Counted from the stretch's first letter, positions 51,784-61,708 are shown. The stretch: DNA of 64,000 bases from Caulobacter sp. (GCA_017745235.1 JAGHZU010000004.1:124001-188000), one strand, 5' to 3'. The notes: generated from the letters alone by a model not told the origin. Numbers and translations: made by a program.

Positions 51784-52656
51784 TTATTCCTCGTCCGGCC
51801 CCATGTCGGCCGCCGCCCAGGCCGCGGCCGGGGCCTGTCCCGCTGCGCGGGCGCGAGCCGCGCGGGCCAGGCGGCGGGCCACGGGGTCGTCCTCGACCGG
51901 TTCGGCCAGCACCTTGGCCTCGACCACCGCCGCCACCAGACGCTCCAGGTCCTGCGGACGCGACAGGCGATGGTCGCCGTCCTTGATGAGACTGAACACC
52001 ACGTCCTGCGAGGTCAGCACGTTGGCCAGCTCCAGGGCGTGGGTCCACGGCACGTCGGGATCGGCCCCACCCTGCAACACGCGCACGGGAACCTCGATGG
52101 GTACGGGTCCCGGCAGGATCGACCACCGCGCGCCGTCCTCCAGAAGCTCGCGGGTGATGGCGTAGCCGCCGTCGTCGTATTCGGACGGGCGGATCCAGAA
52201 ACCGTCGCGGGCGATGGCGGCGCGGGCCTCGTCCGACAGCTCCGGCTCCATCAGCTTGTCGGTGAAGTCCGGCGCGGGGGCGACCAGCACCAGAGCCTTG
52301 ACCCGCTCGGGCCGGGCGATCGCGGCCAAGCACGCCAGCCAGCCGCCCATGGACGAGCCCACCAGCACCAGGGGGCCGTCGGTCAGTTCGTCGATCACCG
52401 CCAGGGCGTCCTCGCGCCAGCGGCTGATCGTGCCGTCCTGGAACGCGCCGTCGGACTCGCCGTGGCCGAAATAGTCGAACCGCAGGTACGAACCGCCCGT
52501 CGCCCGCGCCTGATCGTCCAGCACCTGGGCCTTGGTCCCGGTCATGTCCGAATGGAAGCCGCCCAGCCATACGACCGTCGGGCCCGTTCCCTCGGCGCGG
52601 CGATAGGCCAACCGAAGATTGTCGGGCCGGACGAGGAATTCGGGGGAATCGGTCAT
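51784..52656 (-). CDS. Alpha/beta hydrolase (ABHD10-like esterase/thioesterase)
   Basis: The 290-residue hydrolase has the nucleophile elbow LVGSSMGG (Ser about residue 99), the oxyanion-hole FHSDM and a catalytic His near DGDHRLSRPQDLERL. The Asp lies in GGADPDVPW. The YFGHGESDG and SRWREDALAVID motifs resemble the bacterial relatives of ABHD10 (acyl-protein thioesterase). The C-terminal 45 residues are Ala/Arg-rich and unusual. No signal peptide is present, so it is cytoplasmic. It converges on the SDR gene with 17 bases between. Confidence 0.87.
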   Translation of the reverse strand: MTDSPEFLVRPDNLRLAYRRAEGTGPTVVWLGGFHSDMTGTKAQVLDDQARATGGSYLRFDYFGHGESDGAFQDGTISRWREDALAVIDELTDGPLVLVGSSMGGWLACLAAIARPERVKALVLVAPAPDFTDKLMEPELSDEARAAIARDGFWIRPSEYDDGGYAITRELLEDGARWSILPGPVPIEVPVRVLQGGADPDVPWTHALELANVLTSQDVVFSLIKDGDHRLSRPQDLERLVAAVVEAKVLAEPVEDDPVARRLARAARARAAGQAPAAAWAAADMGPDEE

Positions 52657-52712
52657 GGCGCGGCCTTGTTCATTTCGGTAACTACCTCCCCCTAACCTCG
52701 TTCGAGCCCCGC

Positions 52713-53879
52713 GTGTCCATCCTACCCGACGATTTCACCCTGTTGCAGGTGACGCCCGAGCTGGAGACGGGCGGCGCCGAGCAGACCACGATCGACGTGG
52801 CCCACGGCGTGATCGCCGAAGGCGGCCGGGCGTTCGTGGCCACGCGCGGCGGACGCATGGCCGCGCGGCTCGAGGCTGACGGCGGCCGATTGGCCCAGAT
52901 GCCCGCCCAGTCCAAGAACCCGCTGGTGATGCTGGGCAACGCGGCCCGCCTGATCGACCTGATCCGGCGCGAGAAGGTCAGCGTGGTCCACGCCCGCTCG
53001 CGCGCTCCGGCCTTCAGCGCCCTGTGGGCGGCCCACGCCACCAAGACGCCGTTCGTGGCCACTTATCATGGCGTCTACAACGCCAAGACAAACCTCAAGC
53101 GCTGGTACAACGCCGTCATGACCAAGGGCGACCTGGTCATCGCCAATTCCGAGTACACTCGCCAGCACGTCATCGCCGAGCACGGCGTCGCGCCGGAAAG
53201 GGTGGTGGCGATCCCGCGGGGCGTCGACCTGGCGCGGTTCGAACCGGGCCTGGTCTCGGCCGAGCGGGTGCGGGCGCTGCGCGAAGCGTGGGGCGTTCCG
53301 GACGACGACCGTCGCCTGAAGGTGCTGCTGGCGGGCCGCCTGACCCGCTGGAAAGGCCAGGCCATGGTCATCGAGGCCATGGCGCGGCTGAAGGCCGTGA
53401 ACGACCAGCGCATCCTGCTGCTGCTGGTCGGCGACGATCAGGGCCGCAAGGGCTATCGCGCCGAGCTCGAGCACATGATCGCCCAGGCGGGGCTGCAGGA
53501 CAGCGTGCTGCTGTGCGGCCACTGCGACGACATGCCCGCCGCCTATCTGGTCGCCGACCTGGCCATCGCCCCCTCGCTGGAGCCCGAGGCCTTCGGCCGC
53601 ACGGCGGTCGAGCCCCAGGTGATGGGCAAGCCGGTGATTGCCGCCGACCACGGCGCCGCGCGCGAGACGGTCGCGCCCGGCGAGACCGGCTGGCTGGTCG
53701 CCCCCGGCGATCCCGAAGCCTGGGCCGAGGCCCTGAACAACGCCTGCGAGGCGGGCGCGGCCAGGCGCCAGGCCATGGGCCTGGCCGCCCGCCAGCGGGC
53801 CCGGAAACTGTATTCTGTTGACGCGATGGTCGAAGCAACGCTCAAGGTCTATGCGCGGCTTCTGGAGACGAAGAGTTGA
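52713..53879 (+). CDS. Glycosyltransferase family 4
   Basis: The 388-residue GT-B enzyme has LQVTPELETGGAEQTTIDVA at the N-terminus (acceptor domain). The C-terminal donor domain has LLAGRLTRWKGQ, then EPEAFGRTAVEPQVMGKPVIAADHGAARETV, the E-x7-E nucleotide-sugar motif. It should add a sugar to a lipopolysaccharide or capsule intermediate on the cytoplasmic side of the inner membrane. The GTG at 52713 starts the normal N-terminus. It overlaps the next glycosyltransferase by 4 bases (TTGA), so the two form an operon. Confidence 0.92.
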   Translation: MSILPDDFTLLQVTPELETGGAEQTTIDVAHGVIAEGGRAFVATRGGRMAARLEADGGRLAQMPAQSKNPLVMLGNAARLIDLIRREKVSVVHARSRAPAFSALWAAHATKTPFVATYHGVYNAKTNLKRWYNAVMTKGDLVIANSEYTRQHVIAEHGVAPERVVAIPRGVDLARFEPGLVSAERVRALREAWGVPDDDRRLKVLLAGRLTRWKGQAMVIEAMARLKAVNDQRILLLLVGDDQGRKGYRAELEHMIAQAGLQDSVLLCGHCDDMPAAYLVADLAIAPSLEPEAFGRTAVEPQVMGKPVIAADHGAARETVAPGETGWLVAPGDPEAWAEALNNACEAGAARRQAMGLAARQRARKLYSVDAMVEATLKVYARLLETKS

Positions 53880-54847
53880 GCAAGGAGATCAAGAAGGTCC
53901 TGGTCATCAAGCTGGGGGCCCTCGGCGATTTCGTCCTGGCCCTGGCGGCGATGAAGAAGATCCGCGAAGCCCATCCGCGCGCCAAGATCACCCTGCTGAC
54001 CACCCCGCCCTTCGAGAGCCTGGCCAAGCTGTCGCCCTACTTCAACAGCGTCGAGACCGACGGTCGTCCCAGCGACTTCGGCGACCTGACCGCGATGCTG
54101 AGCCGCTTGCGGAAGGCGCGCTATGACCGCGTCTACGACCTGCAGACCAACAGCCGCACAGGTTGGTACTTCCAGGCGCTGCGCCCGTTCCCGCCGCAAT
54201 GGTCGGGCATCGCGGCCGGCTGCTCCCTGCCCCAGCGCGGCAAGGCCCGCTACCACATGCACACGCTGGAGCGGCAGGCCGACCAGTTGCGCCAGGCCGG
54301 CATCTGGCCCGACGCCCCCACCGAACCGGGCAGCGCCCCGCCGCCGGACCTGTCGTGGATCCTACGGCGACACAAGGAACCGCGCCCCGTCGCCGGCGCC
54401 CCCGCCCCTCGCCCCTACGTCCTGCTGGTGCCCGGCGGCTCGGCCCACCGGCCCGAAAAGCGCTGGCCGGTCGAGAGCTACGCCCAGTTGGCCGCCCTGC
54501 TGAAGGCCCGCGGCCTGGACATCGTCATCATCGGCGGCCCGCAGGAAAGCGCGATGGCCCGCCAGATCCAGAAGGCCGTGGGCCAGGCCCGCGACCTGAC
54601 CGGCCGCACCGACTTCGCCCAGCTGGCCGTGCTGGGGGCCAAGGCCGCCCTGGCCGTCGGCAACGACACCGGCCCCACGCACCTGCTGGCGGCCGCCGGC
54701 GCGCCGACGATCGCCCTGTTCTCCGACGCGTCCGATCCGGAGTTGTGCGGCCCGCGCGGCCACGTGACCGTCATCCGCTCGCCCGACCTGAAGGCCCTGC
54801 CCGTCAGCACCGTGGCCAGCGCGGCGATCTCGCTGCTTCCGCAGTAA
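53876..54847 (+). CDS. Glycosyltransferase family 9 (heptosyltransferase-like)
   Basis: The 323-residue GT-B enzyme has the ADP-heptose:LPS family signatures: VLVIKLGALGDFVLALAAMKKIREAHP at the start, VPGGSAHRPEKRWPVESYAQLAALL in the middle and VGNDTGPTHLLAAAGAPTIALF near the end. It probably adds a core heptose or similar sugar to LPS in the cytoplasm. The TTG start at 53876 overlaps the upstream stop, so translation is coupled to the GT4 gene. A start by ATG would lose the first signature strand. Confidence 0.93.
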   Translation: MSKEIKKVLVIKLGALGDFVLALAAMKKIREAHPRAKITLLTTPPFESLAKLSPYFNSVETDGRPSDFGDLTAMLSRLRKARYDRVYDLQTNSRTGWYFQALRPFPPQWSGIAAGCSLPQRGKARYHMHTLERQADQLRQAGIWPDAPTEPGSAPPPDLSWILRRHKEPRPVAGAPAPRPYVLLVPGGSAHRPEKRWPVESYAQLAALLKARGLDIVIIGGPQESAMARQIQKAVGQARDLTGRTDFAQLAVLGAKAALAVGNDTGPTHLLAAAGAPTIALFSDASDPELCGPRGHVTVIRSPDLKALPVSTVASAAISLLPQ

Positions 54848-54859
54848 GCCGCGCCGTTC

Positions 54860-55471
54860 TCAATACCCCTCGTACCGCCCTGGCTTGTGGTTGGCGATGA
54901 TCACCACGCTCAGCGCCACGGCCGAGACGATCGAGAGCAGCAGCTTGTCCCAGCTGATCACCGCGAACGCCGCCGCCACAATCAGGCAGTCGGACGCCAT
55001 CTGCACCTTGCCGGCGCTGATCCCCTTCTTCTCGTAGAGCCACAGGGCCAGCACGCCGATGCCCCCCACGCTGGACTTGTGGCGGGCCAAGGCCAGGACG
55101 CCCATGCCCAGGATCGTCCCGCCGAACACGGCCGCGAACACCGGGTCCACGTGGGTCAGCCTCAGCCACGACGGCATGCCGAACGCCAGGCCCGCCAGCA
55201 GCAGGTTCGTGGCCAGGGTCTTGGCCGTGAACATCCAGCCCAGGGTGCGCTGGGCCAGGACGTAGAACGGGATGTTCAGCAGCAGGAACACCGTCCCCAC
55301 CGGCCAGTGGGTCAGGTACGAGACGATCAGCGCCATGCCCGCCACGCCGCCGGTGACCAGGCCGGCGGCCTTCAGCAGGGTCAGGCCCACAGCGATGAAG
55401 CTGGAGCCGATCAGCAGCGCATGAACGTCTTCGATGAGGGTGTGCCGGGCGGCGGTCGTGCGGGAGGCCAT
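54860..55471 (-). CDS. YitT family membrane protein
   Basis: The 203-residue inner-membrane protein has five to six helices. It resembles the YitT/DUF161 family, with VGLTLLKAAGLVTGGVAGMALIVSYLT near the N-terminus and GTILGMGVLALARHKSSVGGIGVLALWLYEKKG in the middle. Function is unproven, and transport is suspected. The ATG at 55471 has GGGAG upstream in the pattern typical here. Longer upstream reading lacks a signal or family match. It converges on the GT9 gene. Confidence 0.88.
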   Translation of the reverse strand: MASRTTAARHTLIEDVHALLIGSSFIAVGLTLLKAAGLVTGGVAGMALIVSYLTHWPVGTVFLLLNIPFYVLAQRTLGWMFTAKTLATNLLLAGLAFGMPSWLRLTHVDPVFAAVFGGTILGMGVLALARHKSSVGGIGVLALWLYEKKGISAGKVQMASDCLIVAAAFAVISWDKLLLSIVSAVALSVVIIANHKPGRYEGY

Positions 55472-55737
55472 GGAACTCGGAAGCGGGTGGTCGTCGAAAG
55501 GGCGCGTGCGGCCCCTGCCAAGCGTCACCTCCCCCGCCGGGCTCGTGGCGTCCCGGTCGCGTCCTTGCCTGAAAAGGCGGACGTCTTGCGTGCATGCGCC
55601 TTGATAGCGCGGCAGTCCTTCGTCATATATCACTGGGCGAACGCGGCGTCCCCTGGACGCCGCGCGAACCTGTTCAACGATACCGCATTACACCAAGCGC
55701 CCTAAAACAACACCGGAGCCGCCCTATTCGCCGTCCT

Positions 55738-56259
55738 ATGCAAACGCCGCCCGTCAAGGATGGTCCGCGTATCAACGAAGACATTCGGGTCCCCCGCGTC
55801 CTGCTGATCGACCAGAATGGCGAGAAGCAAGGCGAGATGCCGATTTCCGCCGCCCTGGAGGCGGCCGAGGAAGCCGGCCTGGACCTGGTCGAGATCGTGC
55901 CCAACGCGAACCCTCCCGTCTGCAAGATCCTGGACTACGGCAAGTTCAAGTTCCAGGAGCAGAAGAAGAAGAACGAGGCTCGCAAGCGGCAGAAGATCGT
56001 CGAGCTCAAGGAAATCAAACTGCGCCCGAACATCGACGTTCACGACTACGAAGTGAAGGCCAAGTCGATGCACCGGTTCTTCGAGGAAGGCGACAAGGTC
56101 AAGGTGACCCTGCGCTTCCGCGGCCGTGAAATGGCGCACCCTGAGCTCGGCATGAAGCTGCTGCTCAAGGTCAAGGCCGACTTCGACGAAGTGGCCAAGG
56201 TCGAGTACGAGCCTCGGATGGAAGGCCGTCAGATGATCATGATCCTGGCCCCGCGCTAA
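55738..56259 (+). CDS. infC: Translation initiation factor IF-3
   Basis: The 173-residue factor binds the 30S subunit, prevents early joining of 50S and checks initiator tRNA and start codons. It has the N-terminal domain ([39 protein letters not shown]) and the C-terminal domain ([32 protein letters not shown] and HPELGMKLL). The ATG at 55738 gives exactly the usual Caulobacter-type length. A longer upstream frame is non-homologous. Terminator follows the stop. The rpmI-rplT genes, usually next to it, are 5.5 kb away. Confidence 0.97.
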   Translation: MQTPPVKDGPRINEDIRVPRVLLIDQNGEKQGEMPISAALEAAEEAGLDLVEIVPNANPPVCKILDYGKFKFQEQKKKNEARKRQKIVELKEIKLRPNIDVHDYEVKAKSMHRFFEEGDKVKVTLRFRGREMAHPELGMKLLLKVKADFDEVAKVEYEPRMEGRQMIMILAPR

Positions 56260-56283
56260 GGATCGAATTCGACGACAGACAAG

Positions 56284-56315
56284 ACGCTCCGGCCCTGGCC
56301 GGGGCGTTTTTCTTT
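56284..56315 (+). terminator. Rho-independent terminator after infC
   Basis: ACGCTCCGGCC and GGCCGGGGCGT form an 11-bp stem (one G-T pair) around CT, followed by TTTTTCTTT. Confidence 0.93.
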
Positions 56316-56381
56316 GCGCCACCCCCGCTCGACTTGCGGCTAAGCTTTGCTAGGTTGCATCCCGTTCGGGGGAATTACCAC

Positions 56382-58325
56382 GTGTTGAAATCGCTTCTGG
56401 CCGCCGGCGCGGCCTGCCTCGCCTTGACTTGCGCCGCCTCGGCGAGCGCCCAATCCACGCCGCTTTCGGTTTATGGCGGCCTGCCCAAGCTCGAGGACGT
56501 GCAGATCTCGCCCGACGGCAAGCTGCTGGCCATCATGCTGACGGACGGCGACAAGCGGATGCTTGGCATCCGCGAGAGCGCCGAAGGCGGCAAGACCCTG
56601 TCCCTATTCAATGCCGGCGACCAGAAGCTGCGCGCCGTGCAGTGGGCCGGCAACGACCACGTGTTGACCACCCTGTCGGTCACCACCCAGGTGCTCGGCC
56701 TCAAGGGCCCCAAACGCGAATACTGGATGAGCCAGGACATCAACCTGGCCACTCGCAAGGTCACCGCGCTGATGCGCGACCAGCCCGAATCCATGAACGT
56801 GGTCCTGGCCTTGCCCGTCGTGCGGATCATCGACGGCGTTCCCTTCGCGTTCGTCGAGGGCGTGCGCTTCTACGACCACCAGGGCTGGGACGTCCTCTTC
56901 CGGATCAACCTGAAGACCGGCGCCACCCGCCTGCTGGACAAGGGCGCCAGCGAGAACACCGACGGCTGGCTGGTCTCGCCCGAGGGCGAGCCCGTGGCCC
57001 AGTCGGTCTACGACCAGGAACAGGGCCTCTGGAGCCTGAAAGTCCATACGGACAAGGGCTGGGAGACGATCGAAAAGGTCACTTCCAAGATGGGCTCGCA
57101 TGGGCTGCGCGGCTTTGGCCGCGACGGCCGTAGCGTGCTGGTCTGGATGGACGACGAGCATACCGACAAGTCGGTGCTCACCGAGTACGCCCAGGACGGA
57201 ACCCACGCCGTAGTGCCGGGCAGCGCCGACTACGACAGCGTCCTGCGTTCGCCCGACGGCTCGCGCATGATCGGCGGCTACGCCCTGGTCGGCGACGAGC
57301 GGCGCTACACCTTCTTCGATCCCAAGCTCCAGGCCGCCTGGAAGGGCACGATCAAGGCGTTTCCCGGCGAGCAGGTCTCGCTGGTCTCGTGGTCGGACGA
57401 CATGCGCAAGATCATCGTGCGCGTCGATTCCCCGACCCTCGGCCCCGCCTACGCCTTGGTCGACCTGGATCTGAAGAGCGCGCGCGTGCTGGGCAATGTC
57501 TATTCGGGCCTGACGGAAGATGGCCTCTTCGAGGTTCGTCCGATCAAGTACAAGGCCGCCGACGGCCTGGAGATCAGCGGTTACCTCACCCTGCCCCGCG
57601 GCAAGCCCGCCAAGAACCTGCCGCTGATCGTGCTCCCGCACGGTGGCCCCGAGGGGCGAGACGAACCCGGTTTCGACTGGTGGAGCCAGGCCCTGGCTTC
57701 GCGCGGCTACGCCGTGCTGCAGCCCAACTTCCGCGGCTCTGAAGGCTTCGGCTGGCCGTTCATCGAGGCCGGCTTCGGCCAGTGGGGCAAGGCCATGCAG
57801 ACCGATCTGTCGGACGGCGTGCGCGACCTGGTCAAGCAGGGGATCGCCGATCCCAAGCGCGTCTGCATCGTCGGCGCCAGCTACGGCGGCTACGCCGCCC
57901 TGGCGGGCGCGACGATCGACCATGGCGTCTATCGCTGCGCCGCCTCTGTGGCCGGCCCTTCCGACCTCAAGCGCTTCCTAATCGACAACAACTACGCGGC
58001 CGGGTCGGACAGGAACGCGGCCACCCGCTATTGGCTGCGCTTCATGGGCGCGGACGGCGTGCGCGACCCCGATCTCGCAGCGATCTCTCCCGCCAAACTG
58101 GCCGGCAAGGCCGACATCCCGGTGCTGCTGATCCACGGCAAGGACGACACCATCGTGCCCTATGTGCAGAGCACGATCATGGCCGATGCGATGAAAAAGG
58201 CCGGCAAGCCGGTCGAACTGGTCACCTTGCCTGGCGAGGATCACTGGCTGTCGCGCGGCGCCACCCGCCTGCAGATGCTCAACGCTGTCGTGAGCTTCGT
58301 GGAAAAGCACAACCCGCCGAACTGA
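56382..58325 (+). CDS. S9-family prolyl-oligopeptidase-like serine peptidase, first tandem copy
   Basis: The 647-residue protein has a signal peptide (VLKSLLAAGAACLALTCAASASAQ). A beta-propeller-like region spans to about residue 385, and the C-terminal alpha/beta hydrolase domain has Ser500 (GASYGGYA), Asp near 589 (GKDDTIVP) and His621 (EDHWLS). Members are periplasmic dipeptidyl or acyl-aminoacyl peptidases. The GTG at 56382 has GGGGGA upstream and directly starts the signal peptide. A close paralogue follows 63 bases later, ending in the same EKHNPPN. Confidence 0.93.
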   Translation: MLKSLLAAGAACLALTCAASASAQSTPLSVYGGLPKLEDVQISPDGKLLAIMLTDGDKRMLGIRESAEGGKTLSLFNAGDQKLRAVQWAGNDHVLTTLSVTTQVLGLKGPKREYWMSQDINLATRKVTALMRDQPESMNVVLALPVVRIIDGVPFAFVEGVRFYDHQGWDVLFRINLKTGATRLLDKGASENTDGWLVSPEGEPVAQSVYDQEQGLWSLKVHTDKGWETIEKVTSKMGSHGLRGFGRDGRSVLVWMDDEHTDKSVLTEYAQDGTHAVVPGSADYDSVLRSPDGSRMIGGYALVGDERRYTFFDPKLQAAWKGTIKAFPGEQVSLVSWSDDMRKIIVRVDSPTLGPAYALVDLDLKSARVLGNVYSGLTEDGLFEVRPIKYKAADGLEISGYLTLPRGKPAKNLPLIVLPHGGPEGRDEPGFDWWSQALASRGYAVLQPNFRGSEGFGWPFIEAGFGQWGKAMQTDLSDGVRDLVKQGIADPKRVCIVGASYGGYAALAGATIDHGVYRCAASVAGPSDLKRFLIDNNYAAGSDRNAATRYWLRFMGADGVRDPDLAAISPAKLAGKADIPVLLIHGKDDTIVPYVQSTIMADAMKKAGKPVELVTLPGEDHWLSRGATRLQMLNAVVSFVEKHNPPN

Positions 58326-58388
58326 ACCGGGTTTTCAGCCCCATGCCCCTTAGGGTAGAGCTTGAAGCGTCATAGTTCGGGGGACTAA

Positions 58389-60323
58389 GTGTTCAAGACT
58401 GCTCTATTCGCCGCGGCCCTGGCCGTCGCGGCGCCGATGACCGCGCACGCCGCCACGCCAATCGAAGCCTTCGGCCGACTGCCAGCGATTGACAAGGTCG
58501 CCATCTCCAAGGACGGGAAGTCCTTGGCCTATATCCGCGAAAGCGAGGGCAAGCGCTACGTCGTGGCGCAGGATCTAAGCGGCGACGTCATCGCCTTGAC
58601 GGACGTCGGCGTCGCCAAGGTCCGCGACGTCGACTGGGCCGACGCCGATCACGTGCTGGTCACCACTTCGGTGGCGGGGGCCATCGACAATCGCGAGTTT
58701 ATCGCCTTCAAGGGCGAGCGCTATATCGTCTACAGCTTCAACATCCGCACCAAGAAGACCGTGCGGCTGATGGACCGCTCGTCCGAAGAAGCCCTGAACG
58801 CCGCGCTCAGCTCACCCCAGCCGGGGCAGTACAAGGGCAGGTCCGTCGCCTACCTCATGGGCTTCACCATGACCGGCACGGGCCGCCGTGACGTCTACCG
58901 CGTCGACCTCGACAGCGGCATGGGCTACGTCCACCAGATCGGCAGCCAGGACTTCAGCGATTTCGTCCTATCGCCCGACGGCCAGATGGCGGCTCGCACC
59001 TACGAAACCTCCGGCGGCCGCTGGCGGCTTGACGTGCAATCGCCCAGCGGCGCCTGGACCACCGTGGACAGCACGCCCGTGGGCTCGATCGACACGCCGG
59101 GCCTCTATGGTTTCGGCCGGACCCTCGACACCGTGCTTACCAGCTATCGGGACGAGGTGACCAATGAGTGGCGCCTGGCCGAGGTTGACCGCAGCACGGG
59201 CAAGTATCGCGAGCCTTTCGGCGCCAAGCAGCGCCCCCGCAGACTCATCCACGCCGACGACGGCCACCTCGTCGGCGTCTCCTACGGCGAAGGCGCGCAG
59301 GTCTACGAGTTTTTCGATCCCAAGCTGAACGCGGGCTGGGCGATGGTCGAGCGGGCCTTCGCCGGCAAGGCGATCAGCCTGTCCTCGGCGTCAGCCGATT
59401 TCAGCAAGTTGGTCATCAACACCGATGGCCCGGGCGACCCCGGCAGTTGGTACGTGATCGATCCCGTGGCCAAGTCGGCCAAGCGCATCGGCTCGACCTA
59501 CCCGGAGATCCAGCCCGGCGACGTCGCCGACGTGCGTGACGTCAGCTACAAAGCCTCAGACGGTCTGGCGATCAGCGGCTACCTGACCCTGCCCGCCGGC
59601 AAGGATCCCAAGAAACTGCCGCTGATTGTTATGCCGCACGGCGGTCCGCAGAGCCACGACAATGGCGATTTCGACTGGTGGGCCCAGGCCATGGCCTCGC
59701 GCGGCTACGCCGTGTTCCAGCCGAACTTCCGCGGTTCCGACAATCTCGACCAGAGCTTCGTGGACGCCGGTCATGGCCAGATCGGCCGCAAGATGCAGAC
59801 CGACATCTCCGACGGCGTGAAGGTGCTGGCCCGTACCGGCATGATCGACCCCAAGCGCGCCTGCATCGTCGGCGCCAGCTACGGCGGCTACGCCGCCCTC
59901 GCGGGGGTGACGATCGAGCAAGGTCTCTATCGCTGCGCCGTGGCCGTGGCTCCGGTCTCCGACTGGCCCAAGATGATGGCTTCAGAGGCCCTGTCCACCG
60001 GCGGCTCCAAGGGCACGACCATCGCCTATTGGAAGCGGTTCACCGGCGCCAACGCGCCGAACGATCCGATGCTGGAGACCATTTCGCCCGCGCGCCTCGC
60101 CTCCAAGGCCGACGCGCCGATCCTGCTGATCCACGGCCGCGACGACACCGTCGTACCGTTCGAGCAGAGCGACACCATGCTCAAGGCCCTCAAGGCCGCC
60201 GGCAAGCCCGTCGAGCTGACGACCCTGTCGGCCGAGGATCACTGGCTCTCGCGCGAGCCCACCCGCATCCAGATGCTGAAGGCCACGATCGACTTCGTGG
60301 AAAAGCACAACCCGCCGAACTGA
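58389..60323 (+). CDS. S9-family prolyl-oligopeptidase-like serine peptidase, second tandem copy
   Basis: The 644-residue paralogue of the preceding gene has a signal peptide ending in TAHAA, the same propeller-plus-hydrolase layout, and Ser497 (GASYGGYA), Asp586 (GRDDTVVP) and His618 (EDHWLS). The hydrolase domains are clearly more similar than the propellers, so substrate entry may differ. The GTG start has GGGGGA upstream, as in copy one. Both are likely one transcription unit ending in the strong terminator at 60340. Confidence 0.93.
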   Translation: MFKTALFAAALAVAAPMTAHAATPIEAFGRLPAIDKVAISKDGKSLAYIRESEGKRYVVAQDLSGDVIALTDVGVAKVRDVDWADADHVLVTTSVAGAIDNREFIAFKGERYIVYSFNIRTKKTVRLMDRSSEEALNAALSSPQPGQYKGRSVAYLMGFTMTGTGRRDVYRVDLDSGMGYVHQIGSQDFSDFVLSPDGQMAARTYETSGGRWRLDVQSPSGAWTTVDSTPVGSIDTPGLYGFGRTLDTVLTSYRDEVTNEWRLAEVDRSTGKYREPFGAKQRPRRLIHADDGHLVGVSYGEGAQVYEFFDPKLNAGWAMVERAFAGKAISLSSASADFSKLVINTDGPGDPGSWYVIDPVAKSAKRIGSTYPEIQPGDVADVRDVSYKASDGLAISGYLTLPAGKDPKKLPLIVMPHGGPQSHDNGDFDWWAQAMASRGYAVFQPNFRGSDNLDQSFVDAGHGQIGRKMQTDISDGVKVLARTGMIDPKRACIVGASYGGYAALAGVTIEQGLYRCAVAVAPVSDWPKMMASEALSTGGSKGTTIAYWKRFTGANAPNDPMLETISPARLASKADAPILLIHGRDDTVVPFEQSDTMLKALKAAGKPVELTTLSAEDHWLSREPTRIQMLKATIDFVEKHNPPN

Positions 60324-60339
60324 CCGCCTCGCGCGACCC

Positions 60340-60377
60340 GCGACCGCTATCTGAAATTTCAGATAGCGGTCGCCTTT
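60340..60377 (+). terminator. Strong terminator after the S9 peptidases
   Basis: A perfect 34-base palindrome (60340-60373) has arms beginning GCGACCGCTATCTG and ending CAGATAGCGGTCGC with AAATTT in the centre. It is followed by CTTT. It lies 17 bases past the stop of the second peptidase. Confidence 0.88.
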
Positions 60378-60408
60378 CGGGCCGATCGAGCGTACACCGC
60401 CCGGCCTG

Positions 60409-61644
60409 ATGACGACGCTTCAAGCCTCCGCCCCGAAAACCGACGCCAGTCCGCGCGCCCTGTACGTCCTGCTCCTGGTTGTGTTCATCAACCTGGTGGG
60501 CTTCGGCCTGGTCATTCCGCTGCTGCCCTTCTACGCCAAGTCGCTGAACGCCAGCCCCTGGCAGGTGACGGCGATGTTCTCGGCCTACTCGCTGGGCCAG
60601 TTCCTGGCCGAGCCGTTCTGGGGACGCCTGTCCGACCGCATCGGCCGGCGGCCGGTGCTGATCGTCACCATCCTGGCCAACACCCTGTCCTACGTGGCCC
60701 TGGCTTTCGCGCCCGACATCGCCTGGGCCTTCGCCATTCGCCTGGCCAGCGGCTTTGGCAGCGGCAACATCTCGACCATCCAGGGCTACATGGCCGACGT
60801 GACCCCGCCGGAGAAGCGCGCCAGCCGCATGGGCCTGCTGGGCGCGGCCTTCGGCATGGGCTTCGTGGTGGGTCCCACCCTGGGCGGGCTGCTGCCCGAC
60901 TTGGCGCGGCTGGCCGGCCACCCGTCGGACGGCCGCCTGGCCTTCCAGATCCCCCTGCTGACCGCGGCCGCCCTGGCCGCGATCGCCGCCCTGGGCGTCT
61001 TCCTGTTCGTGGTCGAGAGCCGCAAGCCCTCGGCCAAGGACGCCCCGGTCGTCCGCCGGCGCGAACACCTGGCCGCCGCTTCGGCCCACCCGGTGCTGTC
61101 GCGCGTGCTGCTGGTCACGCTCATCTCGACCGCCGCCTTCGCCGGGATGGAGTCGGTCTTCGGGCTGTGGACCCAGGCCCGGTTCGCCTGGGGTCCGCGC
61201 CAGGTAGGGCTGTGCTTCGCCGTGATCGGGATCATCGCCTCGATCGGCCAGGGCATGATCACAGGCCGCCTGGCCCGCAAGTTCGGCGAGGCCAAGGTGC
61301 TGACCGTGGGCCTGGCCATCATCGCCGTCAGCCTGGCCCTGACTCCGTTCACGCCCAGGGGCGCGTTCGTCCCGCTGGCCGTGGGTTGCACCGCCTTCGG
61401 CCAGGCCCTGGTCTTCCCCTGCGTGGCGGCCCTTATCTCGCGCGCCACGCCCCCCGACCGGCAGGGCGCGATGCTGGGCCTGAACATGGCCGCCGGCTCG
61501 CTGGCGCGGATGACCGGCCCGATGCTGGCCGGCCCCCTGTTCGGCCTGGCCGTGGGCGGCCCCTACTGGTTCGGCGCGGTCCTGATGCTGCCGGCCATCG
61601 CCTTCGCCCTGCGCATCGAGCACGGGGTCAAGACCGCGGCATAG
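60409..61644 (+). CDS. MFS transporter (drug-efflux-like)
   Basis: The 411-residue inner-membrane protein has 12 predicted helices. Motif A is present in the loop between helices 2 and 3 (FWGRLSDRIGRRPVLI), and a motif C-like GMGFVVGPTLGGLL lies in helix 5. This pattern fits the TetA/Bcr-type proton antiporters. The substrate is unknown. A terminator precedes it, so it has its own promoter. The ATG at 60409 is chosen, although the preceding ribosome binding site is weak. Confidence 0.9.
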   Translation: MTTLQASAPKTDASPRALYVLLLVVFINLVGFGLVIPLLPFYAKSLNASPWQVTAMFSAYSLGQFLAEPFWGRLSDRIGRRPVLIVTILANTLSYVALAFAPDIAWAFAIRLASGFGSGNISTIQGYMADVTPPEKRASRMGLLGAAFGMGFVVGPTLGGLLPDLARLAGHPSDGRLAFQIPLLTAAALAAIAALGVFLFVVESRKPSAKDAPVVRRREHLAAASAHPVLSRVLLVTLISTAAFAGMESVFGLWTQARFAWGPRQVGLCFAVIGIIASIGQGMITGRLARKFGEAKVLTVGLAIIAVSLALTPFTPRGAFVPLAVGCTAFGQALVFPCVAALISRATPPDRQGAMLGLNMAAGSLARMTGPMLAGPLFGLAVGGPYWFGAVLMLPAIAFALRIEHGVKTAA

Positions 61645-61708
61645 GAGCCTTTCGCCGACCTGGGCCTTGCCAGGACCGAGTCTTTCCCGTATTCACCCCG
61701 CCTTTCCG

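Noticed and set aside
60190..61623. A 477-codon minus-strand frame opposite the MFS gene
   Set aside because: It has Gln/Gly/His-rich composition and no recognisable fold. The plus strand encodes a 12-helix transporter with motif A.
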